From the NCBI GenBank assembly GCA_031399025.1, contig JANNOJ010000043.1, positions 1-27,929 of the forward strand: DNA of 27,929 nucleotides, in the 5' to 3' direction. Below the pieces are notes generated by a model. It was not told the origin of the DNA. It did not search any database and saw nothing but the letters and a program-made list of their open reading frames with translations. This document shows positions 15,918 through 23,638 of this stretch, piece after piece; the stretch's first letter is position 1, and each line of letters starts with the position of its first letter. The stretch is from CBDBZL01 sp031399025 (GTDB taxonomy: Bacteria > Pseudomonadota > Alphaproteobacteria > Sphingomonadales > Sphingomonadaceae). A program made the translations under genes and the position numbers.

Positions 15918-16101
15918 GGCGCTGGCGATCCTCTCAACAGGCCCACGGATTGGCGACAGCGAGCGTCGGGGCGCGAACGACTATGCCACAGCTTGGCGAT
16001 GGTGAAAGGGGCTTAACCATGTCGAACGCAAATTGCGGCGCATTTTCGGGTGCTGCGCCACGACCGCCCCATCTCGAAACAACTTCCCAGGGGCGATGAG
16101 C
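15918..16101. other. Intergenic region between threonine dehydratase and bpt
   Basis: No gene is supported. On the minus strand a GAGAGG lies before the bpt start. GCCCC/GGGGC-type arms at 16065-16070 and 16090-16095 with a 19-base loop follow the dehydratase stop but lack a T tract. A bpt promoter probably lies here; no clear -35/-10 pair can be named. Confidence 0.4.
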
Positions 16102-17337
16102 CTAGTTCAGCTCGACGCGGGTGACCCAATAGCCGCGCTCGCGCAGGCTGGCGATCAACGCCTCGAGCTGCTCGGGGTCGCGCGCCTCGCACTCGATATC
16201 GGTGATGAGGCCCTTGGCCGGCAGGTTGGTGAAGATTCGCTGGTGGTAGATCTCCAGAATGTTGACCTGGTGCCGGTCGAATTCGCGCATCACCTTGTAG
16301 AGTGCGCCGGGGCGGTCCTGCAGCGTGATCTGCAGCCGCGCCAAGCGGCCCGACCGGGCCAGGTCGCGCAGCAGCACGTTGGCCAGCAGGCGCGTATCGA
16401 TGTTGCCGCCGCACAGGACGAGGCCGATCTTCTGCCCGGCGAACCGCTCGCGGTGCGCCAGCAGCGCCGCCAGCCCCGCCGCGCCGGCGCCTTCCACCAC
16501 CGTCTTCTCGATCTGCAGCAGCAGCGAGACCGCTTCCTCGAGGTTGCGCTCGCCGACCAGCACGATGTCGTCGACCACCTGCCGGATCACGCGCGAGGTG
16601 AACTCGCCCGGCTGCTTGACCGCGATGCCCTCGGCCAGCGTGTCGCCGCCGCACGGCAGCTCCTCGCCCTTCAGCCGCGCGTAGGCGGAGGGGAACAGCC
16701 TGGCCTGGGCGCCGATCACCGCGATCGGCCGGCCGGCGGCTTTGGCCACCGTGCCCATGCCCGAGATCAGCCCGCCGCCGCCGATCGGCACCACCAGCGT
16801 CTCGATCTGCGGGGCGTCGGCCAGCATCTCCAGCGCCACCGTGCCGGCCCCGGCGGCGACGTGCGGATCGTCGAAGGGGTGGACGAAGGTGAGGCCCAGC
16901 TCGGCCTCGAGCGTGCGCGCATGGGCGTAGGCGTCATCGAAGGTCTCGCCTTCCAGCACCACCTTGCCGCCCACGCTCTCGGTCTGCATCACCTTCACCG
17001 CCGGCGTGGTGCGCGGCATGACGATCGTCACCGGCACCCCGAGCCGGGTGCCGTGGTACGACAGGCCTTGCGAATGGTTGCCCGCGCTCGCGGCGATCAC
17101 CCCGCGCCGGCGCTGTTCCTCGGTCAGCAGCAGCAGCGCGTTGAGCGCCCCGCGTTCCTTGTAGGCGGCGGTGAACTGCAGGTTCTCGAACTTGAGCCAG
17201 ATCTCGGCGCCGGTGATGCGCGACAAGGTGCGCGAATAGAGCGTGGGGGTGTGCACCACCGCCCCGGCGATCCGGTCGGCGGCGGCGTGCACGTCGGAGA
17301 GGGCGAGTTCGGCGGCCATGGTCTGGGTCGGGGTCAT
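16102..17337 (-). CDS. Threonine dehydratase (threonine ammonia-lyase) with C-terminal ACT domain
   Basis: A 411-residue PLP enzyme that converts threonine to 2-oxobutyrate and ammonia, feeding isoleucine synthesis or threonine breakdown. The PLP lysine is Lys 60 in FTAAYKERGA; SAGNHSQG (84-91) and the phosphate loop GGGGLISG follow. The last 80 residues form a single ACT regulatory domain (LQITLQDRPGALYKVM). This is the short form, resembling TdcB with an added ACT domain, not the roughly 510-residue E. coli IlvA with two regulatory units. ATG 17337 gives the family N-terminus; another Met six codons later is possible, while the frame upstream overlaps the divergent dehydrogenase. The gene is divergent from it, with 100 bases between. 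Confidence 0.92.
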   Translation of the reverse strand: MTPTQTMAAELALSDVHAAADRIAGAVVHTPTLYSRTLSRITGAEIWLKFENLQFTAAYKERGALNALLLLTEEQRRRGVIAASAGNHSQGLSYHGTRLGVPVTIVMPRTTPAVKVMQTESVGGKVVLEGETFDDAYAHARTLEAELGLTFVHPFDDPHVAAGAGTVALEMLADAPQIETLVVPIGGGGLISGMGTVAKAAGRPIAVIGAQARLFPSAYARLKGEELPCGGDTLAEGIAVKQPGEFTSRVIRQVVDDIVLVGERNLEEAVSLLLQIEKTVVEGAGAAGLAALLAHRERFAGQKIGLVLCGGNIDTRLLANVLLRDLARSGRLARLQITLQDRPGALYKVMREFDRHQVNILEIYHQRIFTNLPAKGLITDIECEARDPEQLEALIASLRERGYWVTRVELN

Positions 17338-17437
17338 CAGGCGAACGCGCCTATCGCACTTTCGCCGCCAAGGGAAATGCGCGCATCGACCGGCCTGGCG
17401 ATGTTGCCTTGCGCGGCCGCAAGCGGCAGGGCGAGGC

Positions 17438-18337
17438 ATGGCAGAACAGCTTTCGATCGCATTCCTGGGGCTGGGAGTGATGGGCGCACCCATGGCCGGC
17501 CACCTCGCGCGCGCCGGTCATCGGCTCACCGTGTACAACCGCAGCCCGGCTAAGGCCGAGGGGTTCGTGGAGCGATCGGCCGCGGCGGGCTACCGGGTGA
17601 GGCGCGCACCCACTCCGGGCGCGGCCGCGGCGGGCCAGGATGTGATCCTCACCTGCGTCGGCAACGACGACGACCTGGCGCAGGTGGTGCTGGGCGAGGG
17701 CGGCGCGCTGGCGGCGATGCGGCCGGGCGCGCTGTTCCTCGACCACACCACCGTCTCGCCCGCCCTGGCGCAACGGCTCGCCGAGGCGGCGGCCGGGGGC
17801 GGCGTGCTCGCCCTCGACGCGCCCGTCTCGGGCGGCCAGGCCGGCGCCGAACAGGGCGCGCTGGCGATCATGTGCGGCGGCGGCGAGGCGGCCATGGCGG
17901 CGGCGCGGCCGGTGCTCGCCGCCTATGCCGCGCGCATCGTCCATGTCGGCGAGGCGGGCGCGGGCCAGGCCGCCAAGGCGGTCAACCAGGTCTGCATCGC
18001 CGGGGTGCTCGCAGGCCTCGCCGAAGCGCTGCGGCTGGCGCAGGCGAGCGGGCTCGATCCGGCCCGCGTGCTCGAGGCGATCGGCGGCGGCGCGGCCCGG
18101 AGCTGGCAGCTGGACAATCGCTGGGCGAGCATGGCCCGCGGCGAGTTCGACTTCGGTTTCGCGATCGACTGGATGCGCAAGGATCTCGCCATCGCCCTCG
18201 CCCAGGCGCGCGCGGCGGGGCTGACGCTGCCGGTTACCGCGCTCGTCGACCACTTCTACGCCGGGGTGCAAGCTCAAGGCGGCGGGCGGCAGGATAGCAG
18301 CGCCCTGGTGCGCCACTTGCCCGAGGCGCGGCGATGA
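17438..18337 (+). CDS. NAD(P)-dependent 3-hydroxyisobutyrate dehydrogenase-like oxidoreductase
   Basis: A 299-residue beta-hydroxyacid dehydrogenase. The Rossmann motif FLGLGVMG (11-16) is followed by VYNRS, where Asn-Arg-Ser after the second strand suggests NADP(H). The substrate motif DAPVSGGQAGAEQG and the catalytic lysine Lys 180 in GQAAKAVNQ are intact, as is the C-terminal helical domain (KDLAIAL). Family members oxidise 3-hydroxyisobutyrate in valine breakdown or reduce tartronate or glyoxylate semialdehydes; the sequence does not decide among these. ATG 17438 follows GGGCGAGG; longer frames overlap the divergent dehydratase gene. Its stop overlaps the next start by four bases (ATGA). 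Confidence 0.9.
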   Translation: MAEQLSIAFLGLGVMGAPMAGHLARAGHRLTVYNRSPAKAEGFVERSAAAGYRVRRAPTPGAAAAGQDVILTCVGNDDDLAQVVLGEGGALAAMRPGALFLDHTTVSPALAQRLAEAAAGGGVLALDAPVSGGQAGAEQGALAIMCGGGEAAMAAARPVLAAYAARIVHVGEAGAGQAAKAVNQVCIAGVLAGLAEALRLAQASGLDPARVLEAIGGGAARSWQLDNRWASMARGEFDFGFAIDWMRKDLAIALAQARAAGLTLPVTALVDHFYAGVQAQGGGRQDSSALVRHLPEARR

Positions 18338-20022
18338 CCCGCTGGCCGCTCGCGGCGATCGTGCTGCTCGGGGCCTCGACCCACGCGCTCGCCGACACGC
18401 TCGTCGACAATATCGAGGGCATCTCGATCAACCGCGAAGGCGAGGTCGAGCGCTTCGCCGGGCTCGTGTTCGATAAGGATGGCGTCATCACCCACCTGCT
18501 CGACTTCGGCGACGACCCGCCCGAGGAGGTGGAGTTCCGCGAGGACGGCAACGGCCGGGTGATGCTGCCCGGCCTGGTCGACGCGCACCTGCACGTCATG
18601 AGCCTTGGCCTGGGCCGGCTGACGCTCGACCTGTCGCCCACCCGCACGCTCGACGAGGCGCTGTCGCGCATCGCCGCCTACGCCGCGGCCAATCCCGACC
18701 GGCCCTGGCTGGTGGGCCGCGGCTGGAACCAGGAGCGCTGGGGCCTGGGCCGCTTCCCCACCGCCGCCGAGCTCGACGCGGTGGTGAGCGACCGCCCGGT
18801 CTGGCTGGAGCGCGTGGACGGCCACGCTGGCTGGGCCAACAGCGCCGCGCTCGCGGCCGCGGGCGTCACCGCCGCCACCGCCGATCCCGCCGGCGGCCGG
18901 ATCGAGCGGGCCGCCGGCTCGCGCGCGCCGGCCGGGGTGCTGGTCGACAATGCGATGGCGCTCGTCGCCGCGCAGGTGCCCCCACCCCGCGCGCAGGACC
19001 GCGACCTCGCGCTGCACGAGGCGCAGGAGCTGCTGCTGGCGAACGGCGTCACCGCCGCCGCCGACATGGGCACCAGCATCGAGGACTGGATGACCTTCCG
19101 CCGCGCCGGCGACGCGGGGCGGCTGCGCATCCGCATCATGGCCTACGCCGCGAGCGTGCCCGAGATGCTGCTGATCGGCGGCACCGGCCCCACCCCCTGG
19201 CTGTACGACGACCGGCTGCGGCTGAACGGCGTCAAGCTCTATCTCGATGGCGCGCTGGGCTCGCGCGGGGCGACGCTGAAGGATGATTACAGCGACGATC
19301 CGGGCAATCGCGGCCTGGCGCTGCTCGACGGCACGCAATTGCGCAACCTGCTGAGCCGCGCCGCGATGGCCGATTTCCAGGTGGCCATCCACGCCATCGG
19401 CGATGCCGCCAATTACGAGGCCCTGACCGCGATCAACGAGCTGGCGAGGGATTACGGCGGCGATCGGCGCTGGCGGATCGAACATGCCCAGGTGGTGGAT
19501 CCGGCCGATCTGTCGCGATTCGGCGAGCACGGCATCGTCGCCTCGATGCAGCCCGTCCACCAGACCTCGGACCGGCTCATGGCCGAAGCGCGGCTCGGCA
19601 CCCCGCCCAATTCGGCGCGTCTCGCCGGCGCTTATGCCTGGCGCTCGATCGCCGCCACCGGGTCTGCCCTAGCCTTCGGCTCGGACGCGCCGGTCGAGGC
19701 GCCCGATCCGTTCGCGGGCATGGCCGCGGCGATCAGCCGCACCGATGCCGCGGGCGAGCCGTTCGGCGGCTGGCTGCCCGGCGAAACGGTGAGCCGCGAG
19801 GCCGCGCTCGCCGCCTATACGGCCGCGGCCGCCCATGCCGGGTTCGGCGAAGGCCGATTCGGCACCCTGGCGGTCGGTGAGCGCGCCGATTTCGTGCTGG
19901 TTGATCGCGATCCGCTGCTGGCCACCGCGCAAGACCTGCGGGCCATCCGCGTGCTCGAGACCTGGGTCGGGGGACGCAAGCTCTACCAGGCAAACATCGA
20001 AGCCCCCGCTGAGCGCCGGTAA
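18334..20022 (+). CDS. Exported YtcJ-like metal-dependent amidohydrolase
   Basis: A 562-residue member of the amidohydrolase superfamily (Amidohydro_3, imidazolonepropionase-like). A signal peptide is visible at residues 1-20 (ending THALA), so the enzyme should act in the periplasm. Metal ligands follow the family order: DAHLH (His 85, His 87), a lysine in GVKLYLDGALGSRG that may bridge the metals, His in IHAIGDAA, His in RIEHAQ, and Asp in FGSDAPVE. The C-terminal small beta domain (VGERADFVLVDRDP) is complete. Substrates in this family are formamides, cyclic imides or amides, and cannot be read here. Translation is coupled to the dehydrogenase gene by ATGA. A short T-rich patch (20038-20056) follows the stop but has no hairpin. 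Confidence 0.92.
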   Translation: MTRWPLAAIVLLGASTHALADTLVDNIEGISINREGEVERFAGLVFDKDGVITHLLDFGDDPPEEVEFREDGNGRVMLPGLVDAHLHVMSLGLGRLTLDLSPTRTLDEALSRIAAYAAANPDRPWLVGRGWNQERWGLGRFPTAAELDAVVSDRPVWLERVDGHAGWANSAALAAAGVTAATADPAGGRIERAAGSRAPAGVLVDNAMALVAAQVPPPRAQDRDLALHEAQELLLANGVTAAADMGTSIEDWMTFRRAGDAGRLRIRIMAYAASVPEMLLIGGTGPTPWLYDDRLRLNGVKLYLDGALGSRGATLKDDYSDDPGNRGLALLDGTQLRNLLSRAAMADFQVAIHAIGDAANYEALTAINELARDYGGDRRWRIEHAQVVDPADLSRFGEHGIVASMQPVHQTSDRLMAEARLGTPPNSARLAGAYAWRSIAATGSALAFGSDAPVEAPDPFAGMAAAISRTDAAGEPFGGWLPGETVSREAALAAYTAAAAHAGFGEGRFGTLAVGERADFVLVDRDPLLATAQDLRAIRVLETWVGGRKLYQANIEAPAERR

Positions 20023-20155
20023 ACGCTTCCTTACCGCAGATTTTCTTTTTGCTTGCGAGCGGGATGAAATTCTGGAAACCGAATGCCGAGTGTCACGTAG
20101 TCTCGGCGTACCGCCAATCGAGGCGGCGCGCGACTACAGGCGGGAGATCAAGACC

Positions 20156-20380
20156 ATGCGTTTGAGCAAAATGGCCACCGCGATCGGGGCTTTCGGTCTG
20201 GTCGTGACCCCGCTGGTCGCGCAGGCGGCCGGCGCCCCCCTGACCCGCGACGCTTCGCCGGTTGGCGAATCCGAAGCCATGGGCGGCAGCGGGACGATCA
20301 TCGCCTTGCTCGGCCTGGCGGCGGTGATCGGCGGCATCATCATCGCGGTCGAGGACGAAGACGAGGCGGTCAGCCCGTAG
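20156..20380 (+). CDS. Small exported or membrane protein with acidic C-terminus, unknown function
   Basis: A 74-residue protein. ATG 20156 is preceded by CGGGAGATC. Residues 1-25 look like a signal peptide (basic start, hydrophobic core, VAQAA), followed by a short polar stretch and a single glycine-rich hydrophobic segment (about residues 43-63, SGTIIALLGLAAVIGGIII), ending in an acidic tail (EDEDEAVSP). Similar tiny proteins with one membrane segment and an acidic end occur in sphingomonads, as recalled, with no known role. A rho-independent terminator follows within 70 bases, so it is probably a real, separately expressed transcript. Confidence 0.65.
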   Translation: MRLSKMATAIGAFGLVVTPLVAQAAGAPLTRDASPVGESEAMGGSGTIIALLGLAAVIGGIIIAVEDEDEAVSP

Positions 20381-20398
20381 GCTGGCCGACGCGGCCGA

Positions 20399-20420
20399 TA
20401 ACGTTTGGGGCGGTAACGTT
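20399..20420. repeat. Direct repeat TAACGTT, 15 bases apart
   Basis: Two copies of TAACGTT, each followed by a similar G-rich stretch, lie between the small protein gene and its terminator. They may be chance or a protein-binding site; nothing else supports a role. Confidence 0.3.
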
Positions 20421-20424
20421 CGGG

Positions 20425-20448
20425 CGGGGTCGATTTGGACCCCGTTTT
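20425..20448 (+). terminator. Rho-independent terminator of the small-protein gene
   Basis: A seven-base-pair stem (CGGGGTC / GACCCCG) with a six-base loop is followed directly by TTTT. It lies 44 bases after the stop at 20380 and reads correctly only on the plus strand. It also separates this transcript from the converging tatC gene. Confidence 0.8.
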
Positions 20449-20543
20449 CGTAGCATTCCCCCGTTTTGGTTGCGTGTCGCAGGGACCCGCGCGTGTCAGC
20501 CCACGGGGTCAAACGGCGTGAGCACGTTCGCAGCTTTGTCGGC

Positions 20544-21356
20544 TTAGCTCGCATCCAGGTTGCTTGCTTGTTCGGCGGCAGCCTCCCGCGCGCGGCGGCG
20601 CTCGCTGAACAGCATCAGCACCATCGAAGCTTCGAACAGGAGCAGCAGGGGGATTGCCAGGAGCAGCTGCGAGATCACGTCAGGCGGCGTAACCACTGCA
20701 GCGACGACGAAGACCAGCACGATGATATAGCGCCGCGTCGCCACCAGCTGGTCGCGCGTGACCAGACCCGCGGTATTGAGCAGCATCAGCAGCACCGGCA
20801 GCAGGAAGCTGATCCCGAAGGCCAGGATGAAGCGCATCACGAGGTCGAGATAGTCCCCCATCGCCGGCAGCGCCTCCTGCGGCAGGCCGCCGGACACGCC
20901 CTCGAAGCCCAGGAACCATTCGAAGGCGGTGGGCATCACCATGAAGTAAGCCAGGCTCGCGCCCATGGTGAACAGCACCGGCGTGGCGATCAGGAACGGC
21001 AGGAACGCCTTCTTCTCGCGGGCATAGAGACCCGGCGCGATGAACGCCCACAGCTGGTTGGCGATGATCGGAAAGCTGACCAGGAAGGCGGCGAACATCG
21101 CTACCTTGATCTGCACGAAGAACGCTTCGTAAAGCTTGGTGTAGACGAGCCGGCCCGCCCCCGGCGTCTCGGCGAACGCCTGGGTCAGCGGGCGGACCAG
21201 GAAGCCGAAGATATGGTCGGCGAAATAGAGGCAGACGCAAAAGGCCAACACCAGCGCGATGACCGCGCGCACCAGCCGCCGGCGCAGCTCGATGAGATGG
21301 TCGAGCAACGGCGCCTGCGTATCGTCCAGGTCCTTGATCTTGAAGGCGATGCCCAT
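20544..21356 (-). CDS. tatC: Sec-independent protein translocase TatC
   Basis: A 270-residue inner-membrane protein with six hydrophobic segments; it binds the twin-arginine signal and forms the receptor with TatB. Family marks are the N-terminal HLIELRRRL, the first periplasmic loop, FPIIANQLWAFIAPGLYAREKK (which holds the conserved glutamate contacting the signal peptide), and VVTPPDVISQ. ATG 21356 starts two bases after the tatB stop. The C-terminus is a short charged, alanine-rich tail. Last gene of the run; no clear terminator is seen beyond its stop. Confidence 0.96.
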   Translation of the reverse strand: MGIAFKIKDLDDTQAPLLDHLIELRRRLVRAVIALVLAFCVCLYFADHIFGFLVRPLTQAFAETPGAGRLVYTKLYEAFFVQIKVAMFAAFLVSFPIIANQLWAFIAPGLYAREKKAFLPFLIATPVLFTMGASLAYFMVMPTAFEWFLGFEGVSGGLPQEALPAMGDYLDLVMRFILAFGISFLLPVLLMLLNTAGLVTRDQLVATRRYIIVLVFVVAAVVTPPDVISQLLLAIPLLLLFEASMVLMLFSERRRAREAAAEQASNLDAS

Positions 21357-21358
21357 TG

Positions 21359-21850
21359 TCAGCCTGCTCCTGGCCGCCGCGGCGACGGATCGGCGCCGGC
21401 GTTCGTCCCCTCATCCATGCCGGCCAGCGCGTCGGGCTGGCGCTCGTCCGAAGCTCCCGGATGGGTCCCAGCGCCGGGCCGAGATGCCGGCAAGTCGATC
21501 GGCAGGGGCATCGCCGATACCGGCTCGGTCGCGGGAATGGTGGAGGGAGCGGGCGCGATCAGCGCCGGTCGCGCCGGCAGCGCGCCGGTCGGTTCGCCCT
21601 CGATCGGCAAGGTTGCCGGATCCTGGCGCATGATCTGCTCGTTCTGCGCTTTCCACTTCTTCTCCATCTCGTCCATTTCCGCCTCGCGGATCATGGCATC
21701 GAGGCCGGTGCGGAAATGGCCCGAGAGGCGCCGCAGCTTGCCGATCCACTTGCCTGCGGTCCGCAGCGCCAGCGGCAGGTCCTTCGGGCCGATCACGAGG
21801 ACGGCCACGATCACGATCAGCAGGAGTTCGGATGCGCCAAGATCAAGCAT
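21359..21850 (-). CDS. tatB: Sec-independent protein translocase TatB
   Basis: A 163-residue single-pass protein. The N-terminal hydrophobic helix (residues 4-20) ends in the hinge IGPKDLP typical of TatB, followed by an amphipathic helix and a longer charged helix (MDEMEKKWKAQNEQ). The remaining 85 residues are a proline/alanine-rich cytoplasmic tail of low complexity. It joins TatC in recognising twin-arginine signal peptides. ATG 21850 is 21 bases after the tatA stop. Confidence 0.95.
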   Translation of the reverse strand: MLDLGASELLLIVIVAVLVIGPKDLPLALRTAGKWIGKLRRLSGHFRTGLDAMIREAEMDEMEKKWKAQNEQIMRQDPATLPIEGEPTGALPARPALIAPAPSTIPATEPVSAMPLPIDLPASRPGAGTHPGASDERQPDALAGMDEGTNAGADPSPRRPGAG

Positions 21851-21871
21851 GCGGCAGCGCTCCGGCCTGGA

Positions 21872-22117
21872 TCAGCCGGGGGTCTGGTCGATAGGCTTGG
21901 CGCTTTCGACTTTCTCGCCGGCCGGCTTGGCCTCGGGCGCCGGTGCCTCCAAGCGGGCGGGCTGCGGCCTTGGCTCGTCGTCATCGCTGAGGCCGGTGCG
22001 GAAGCTCTTCACGCCCTTGCCGAAATCGCCCATCATCTCGCTGATCCGGCCGCGGCCGAACAGGATAAGGATCACGACCGCGATGATCAGGATCTGGACG
22101 GGACCGATAGCGCCCAC
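21872..22117 (-). CDS. tatA: Sec-independent protein translocase TatA
   Basis: An 81-residue single-pass protein that forms the Tat pore or weakens the membrane during transport. It starts with GTG 22117 behind GGAGAATT. The hydrophobic helix (residues 6-19) is followed by the FGRGRISEMMGDFGKGVKSFR hinge and amphipathic helix of TatA; the tail is charged and proline-rich. It is the first of three tat genes and lies 83 bases downstream of scpB, the largest gap in this part of the run. Confidence 0.94.
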   Translation of the reverse strand: MGAIGPVQILIIAVVILILFGRGRISEMMGDFGKGVKSFRTGLSDDDEPRPQPARLEAPAPEAKPAGEKVESAKPIDQTPG

Positions 22118-22200
22118 AGGAATTCTCCGTTGGTGATTTCACCTCATCTAGGCGGTTTGCGGCGCCATTACCAGCGCCGCGAGGCCGCGGTGGCGTGTCG

Positions 22201-22836
22201 TCACTCGGGCGAGGCCCCGCTTTCCTCGCCCGCGGCGGCGCCGGTTGCCGCCGCGGACGCCACGAGATCGCCATAGGCGTCGTCCACCGGGTCGAGCAGC
22301 CCGGCGGCCTTGAGCTCGTCGATACCCGGCAGGTCGCGCCGGCTGGTGAGGCCGAAATGGCTGAGGAAATCGGGCGTGGTGGCATAGATCACGGGCCTGC
22401 CGGGCACTTCGCGCCGCCCGGTCACGCGCACCCAGCCCGCTTCGAGCAGCACATCGAGCGTGCCCCGGGCGGTCTGCACGCCGCGCACGGCCTCGATCTC
22501 GGCGCGACTGACCGGCTCGTGATAGGCGACGATCGCCAGCACCTCCATGGCGGCTCGCGACAGACGGCGCACCTGTGCCCGCTCGCGTCGGAGTAAATAG
22601 GCGAGATCGGGCGCGGTCTGGAACTGCCAGCGCCGCCCGCGCTCCACCAGGTGGACGCCGCGGGTCGCGTAGCTGCGCGCAAGCTCCTCAAGCTCCGCCC
22701 GCACGTCACAAGCGGGGAAGCAGCCGGCAAGGTGAGCGGCGATCTGCTCGGCGGTGAGCGGTTCCTCGGCAGCGAACAGCAGGGCCTCGAGTGCGCGGGC
22801 TAGGTCGGCGGGCGGCGCGGTTGGCAACTCGCTCAT
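22201..22836 (-). CDS. scpB: Segregation and condensation protein ScpB
   Basis: A 211-residue kleisin-associated winged-helix protein of the SMC-ScpAB condensin. Two tandem winged-helix domains are seen, about residues 10-85 (LEALLFAAEEPL, the family start) and 95-180 (LSRAAMEVLAIVAYHEPVSRAEIEAVRG, GRPVIYATTPDFL, FGL). ATG 22836 overlaps the scpA stop by four bases (ATGA). The longer open frame upstream is antisense-like overlap with scpA and is rejected. The C-terminal 30 residues are alanine-rich. Confidence 0.94.
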   Translation of the reverse strand: MSELPTAPPADLARALEALLFAAEEPLTAEQIAAHLAGCFPACDVRAELEELARSYATRGVHLVERGRRWQFQTAPDLAYLLRRERAQVRRLSRAAMEVLAIVAYHEPVSRAEIEAVRGVQTARGTLDVLLEAGWVRVTGRREVPGRPVIYATTPDFLSHFGLTSRRDLPGIDELKAAGLLDPVDDAYGDLVASAAATGAAAGEESGASPE

Positions 22837-23636
22837 GCGGCCACCCGGCGCAGGTGCAAGGGACCAAACGTGTGTTCCTGGCGCAGCTCGGCCCGGCCCA
22901 GCCGCGCCAGTTCCAACGCGGCGACAAAGCTGGATGCAAGCGCCGAGCGCCGCAGGCGCGGCTCGGCCCCGGCGGGCAGAAACGAGCGCAATTCCACCCA
23001 GTCGAGCGAGACGCCAAGCATGGCCGATAGCCGCGCGAGCGCCGAATCGAGCGTCATCACCGGCCGTTCGCGCACCATGTGCACCACCGGCTCGGTCCGC
23101 AGCCGCACTTGGCCGTAGGCGTGGACGAGCGCGTACCATTCACACTGCCAGGCGTGGCGGCGCAGCACGCGCAGCCCTTCCGGCATGCCGCGGGCAAAGA
23201 CATCGCGGCCCAGCCGATCGCGCGCCATCAGCCTGGCGGCCGCCGCTCGCATCGCGGCCAGTCGCTCGAGCCGCAGCTGCAGGCGCAGCGCCAATTCCTC
23301 GGGATCGGGGTCGGGCTGCTCGTCGCGCGGCAGCAGCAGCGCGGACTTGAGATAGGCGAGCCAGGCCGCCATCACCAGGTAATCGGCGGCGAGCTCGAGC
23401 TTGAGCGCTTCGGCCTGCCCGATATAGGCCAGGTACTGATCGACCAGCGCGAGCAGCGAGATCTGCCGCAGGTCCACCTTCTGCCGCCGCGCCAGGTCGA
23501 GCAGCAGGTCGAGCGGCCCCTCCCAGCTCTCCAGCCGCAGGTAAAGCTGGTCGCTCTCGGGCGCTGGCGGCGCGAACAGGTCCCAGGCCTCCTGCGCGCC
23601 GCTATCGGCCGGCAGGAAGAGGCCCGCTTCCTCCAT
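22833..23636 (-). CDS. scpA: Segregation and condensation protein ScpA (kleisin)
   Basis: A 267-residue kleisin that links the two heads of the SMC dimer for chromosome condensation. The family start LESWEGPLDLLLDLARRQKVDL is at about residues 37-58, followed by DYLVMAAWLAYLKSALLLP, a highly conserved helix. The C-terminal winged helix, which contacts the SMC head, is at about residues 195-265. The first 30 residues are a family-variable extension. ATG 23636 lies two bases after the nagZ stop. Confidence 0.94.
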   Translation of the reverse strand: MEEAGLFLPADSGAQEAWDLFAPPAPESDQLYLRLESWEGPLDLLLDLARRQKVDLRQISLLALVDQYLAYIGQAEALKLELAADYLVMAAWLAYLKSALLLPRDEQPDPDPEELALRLQLRLERLAAMRAAAARLMARDRLGRDVFARGMPEGLRVLRRHAWQCEWYALVHAYGQVRLRTEPVVHMVRERPVMTLDSALARLSAMLGVSLDWVELRSFLPAGAEPRLRRSALASSFVAALELARLGRAELRQEHTFGPLHLRRVAA

Positions 23637-23638
23637 CT

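Noticed and set aside
16065..16095. Terminator after the threonine dehydratase
   Set aside because: Arms of six bases with a 19-base loop and no T tract; too weak to call.
16033..17553. 506-residue plus-strand frame opposite the threonine dehydratase
   Set aside because: Antisense shadow over a PLP enzyme with all motifs present.
20466..22136. 556-residue plus-strand frame opposite tatABC
   Set aside because: His/Gln/Arg-rich shadow of hydrophobic membrane-protein codons.
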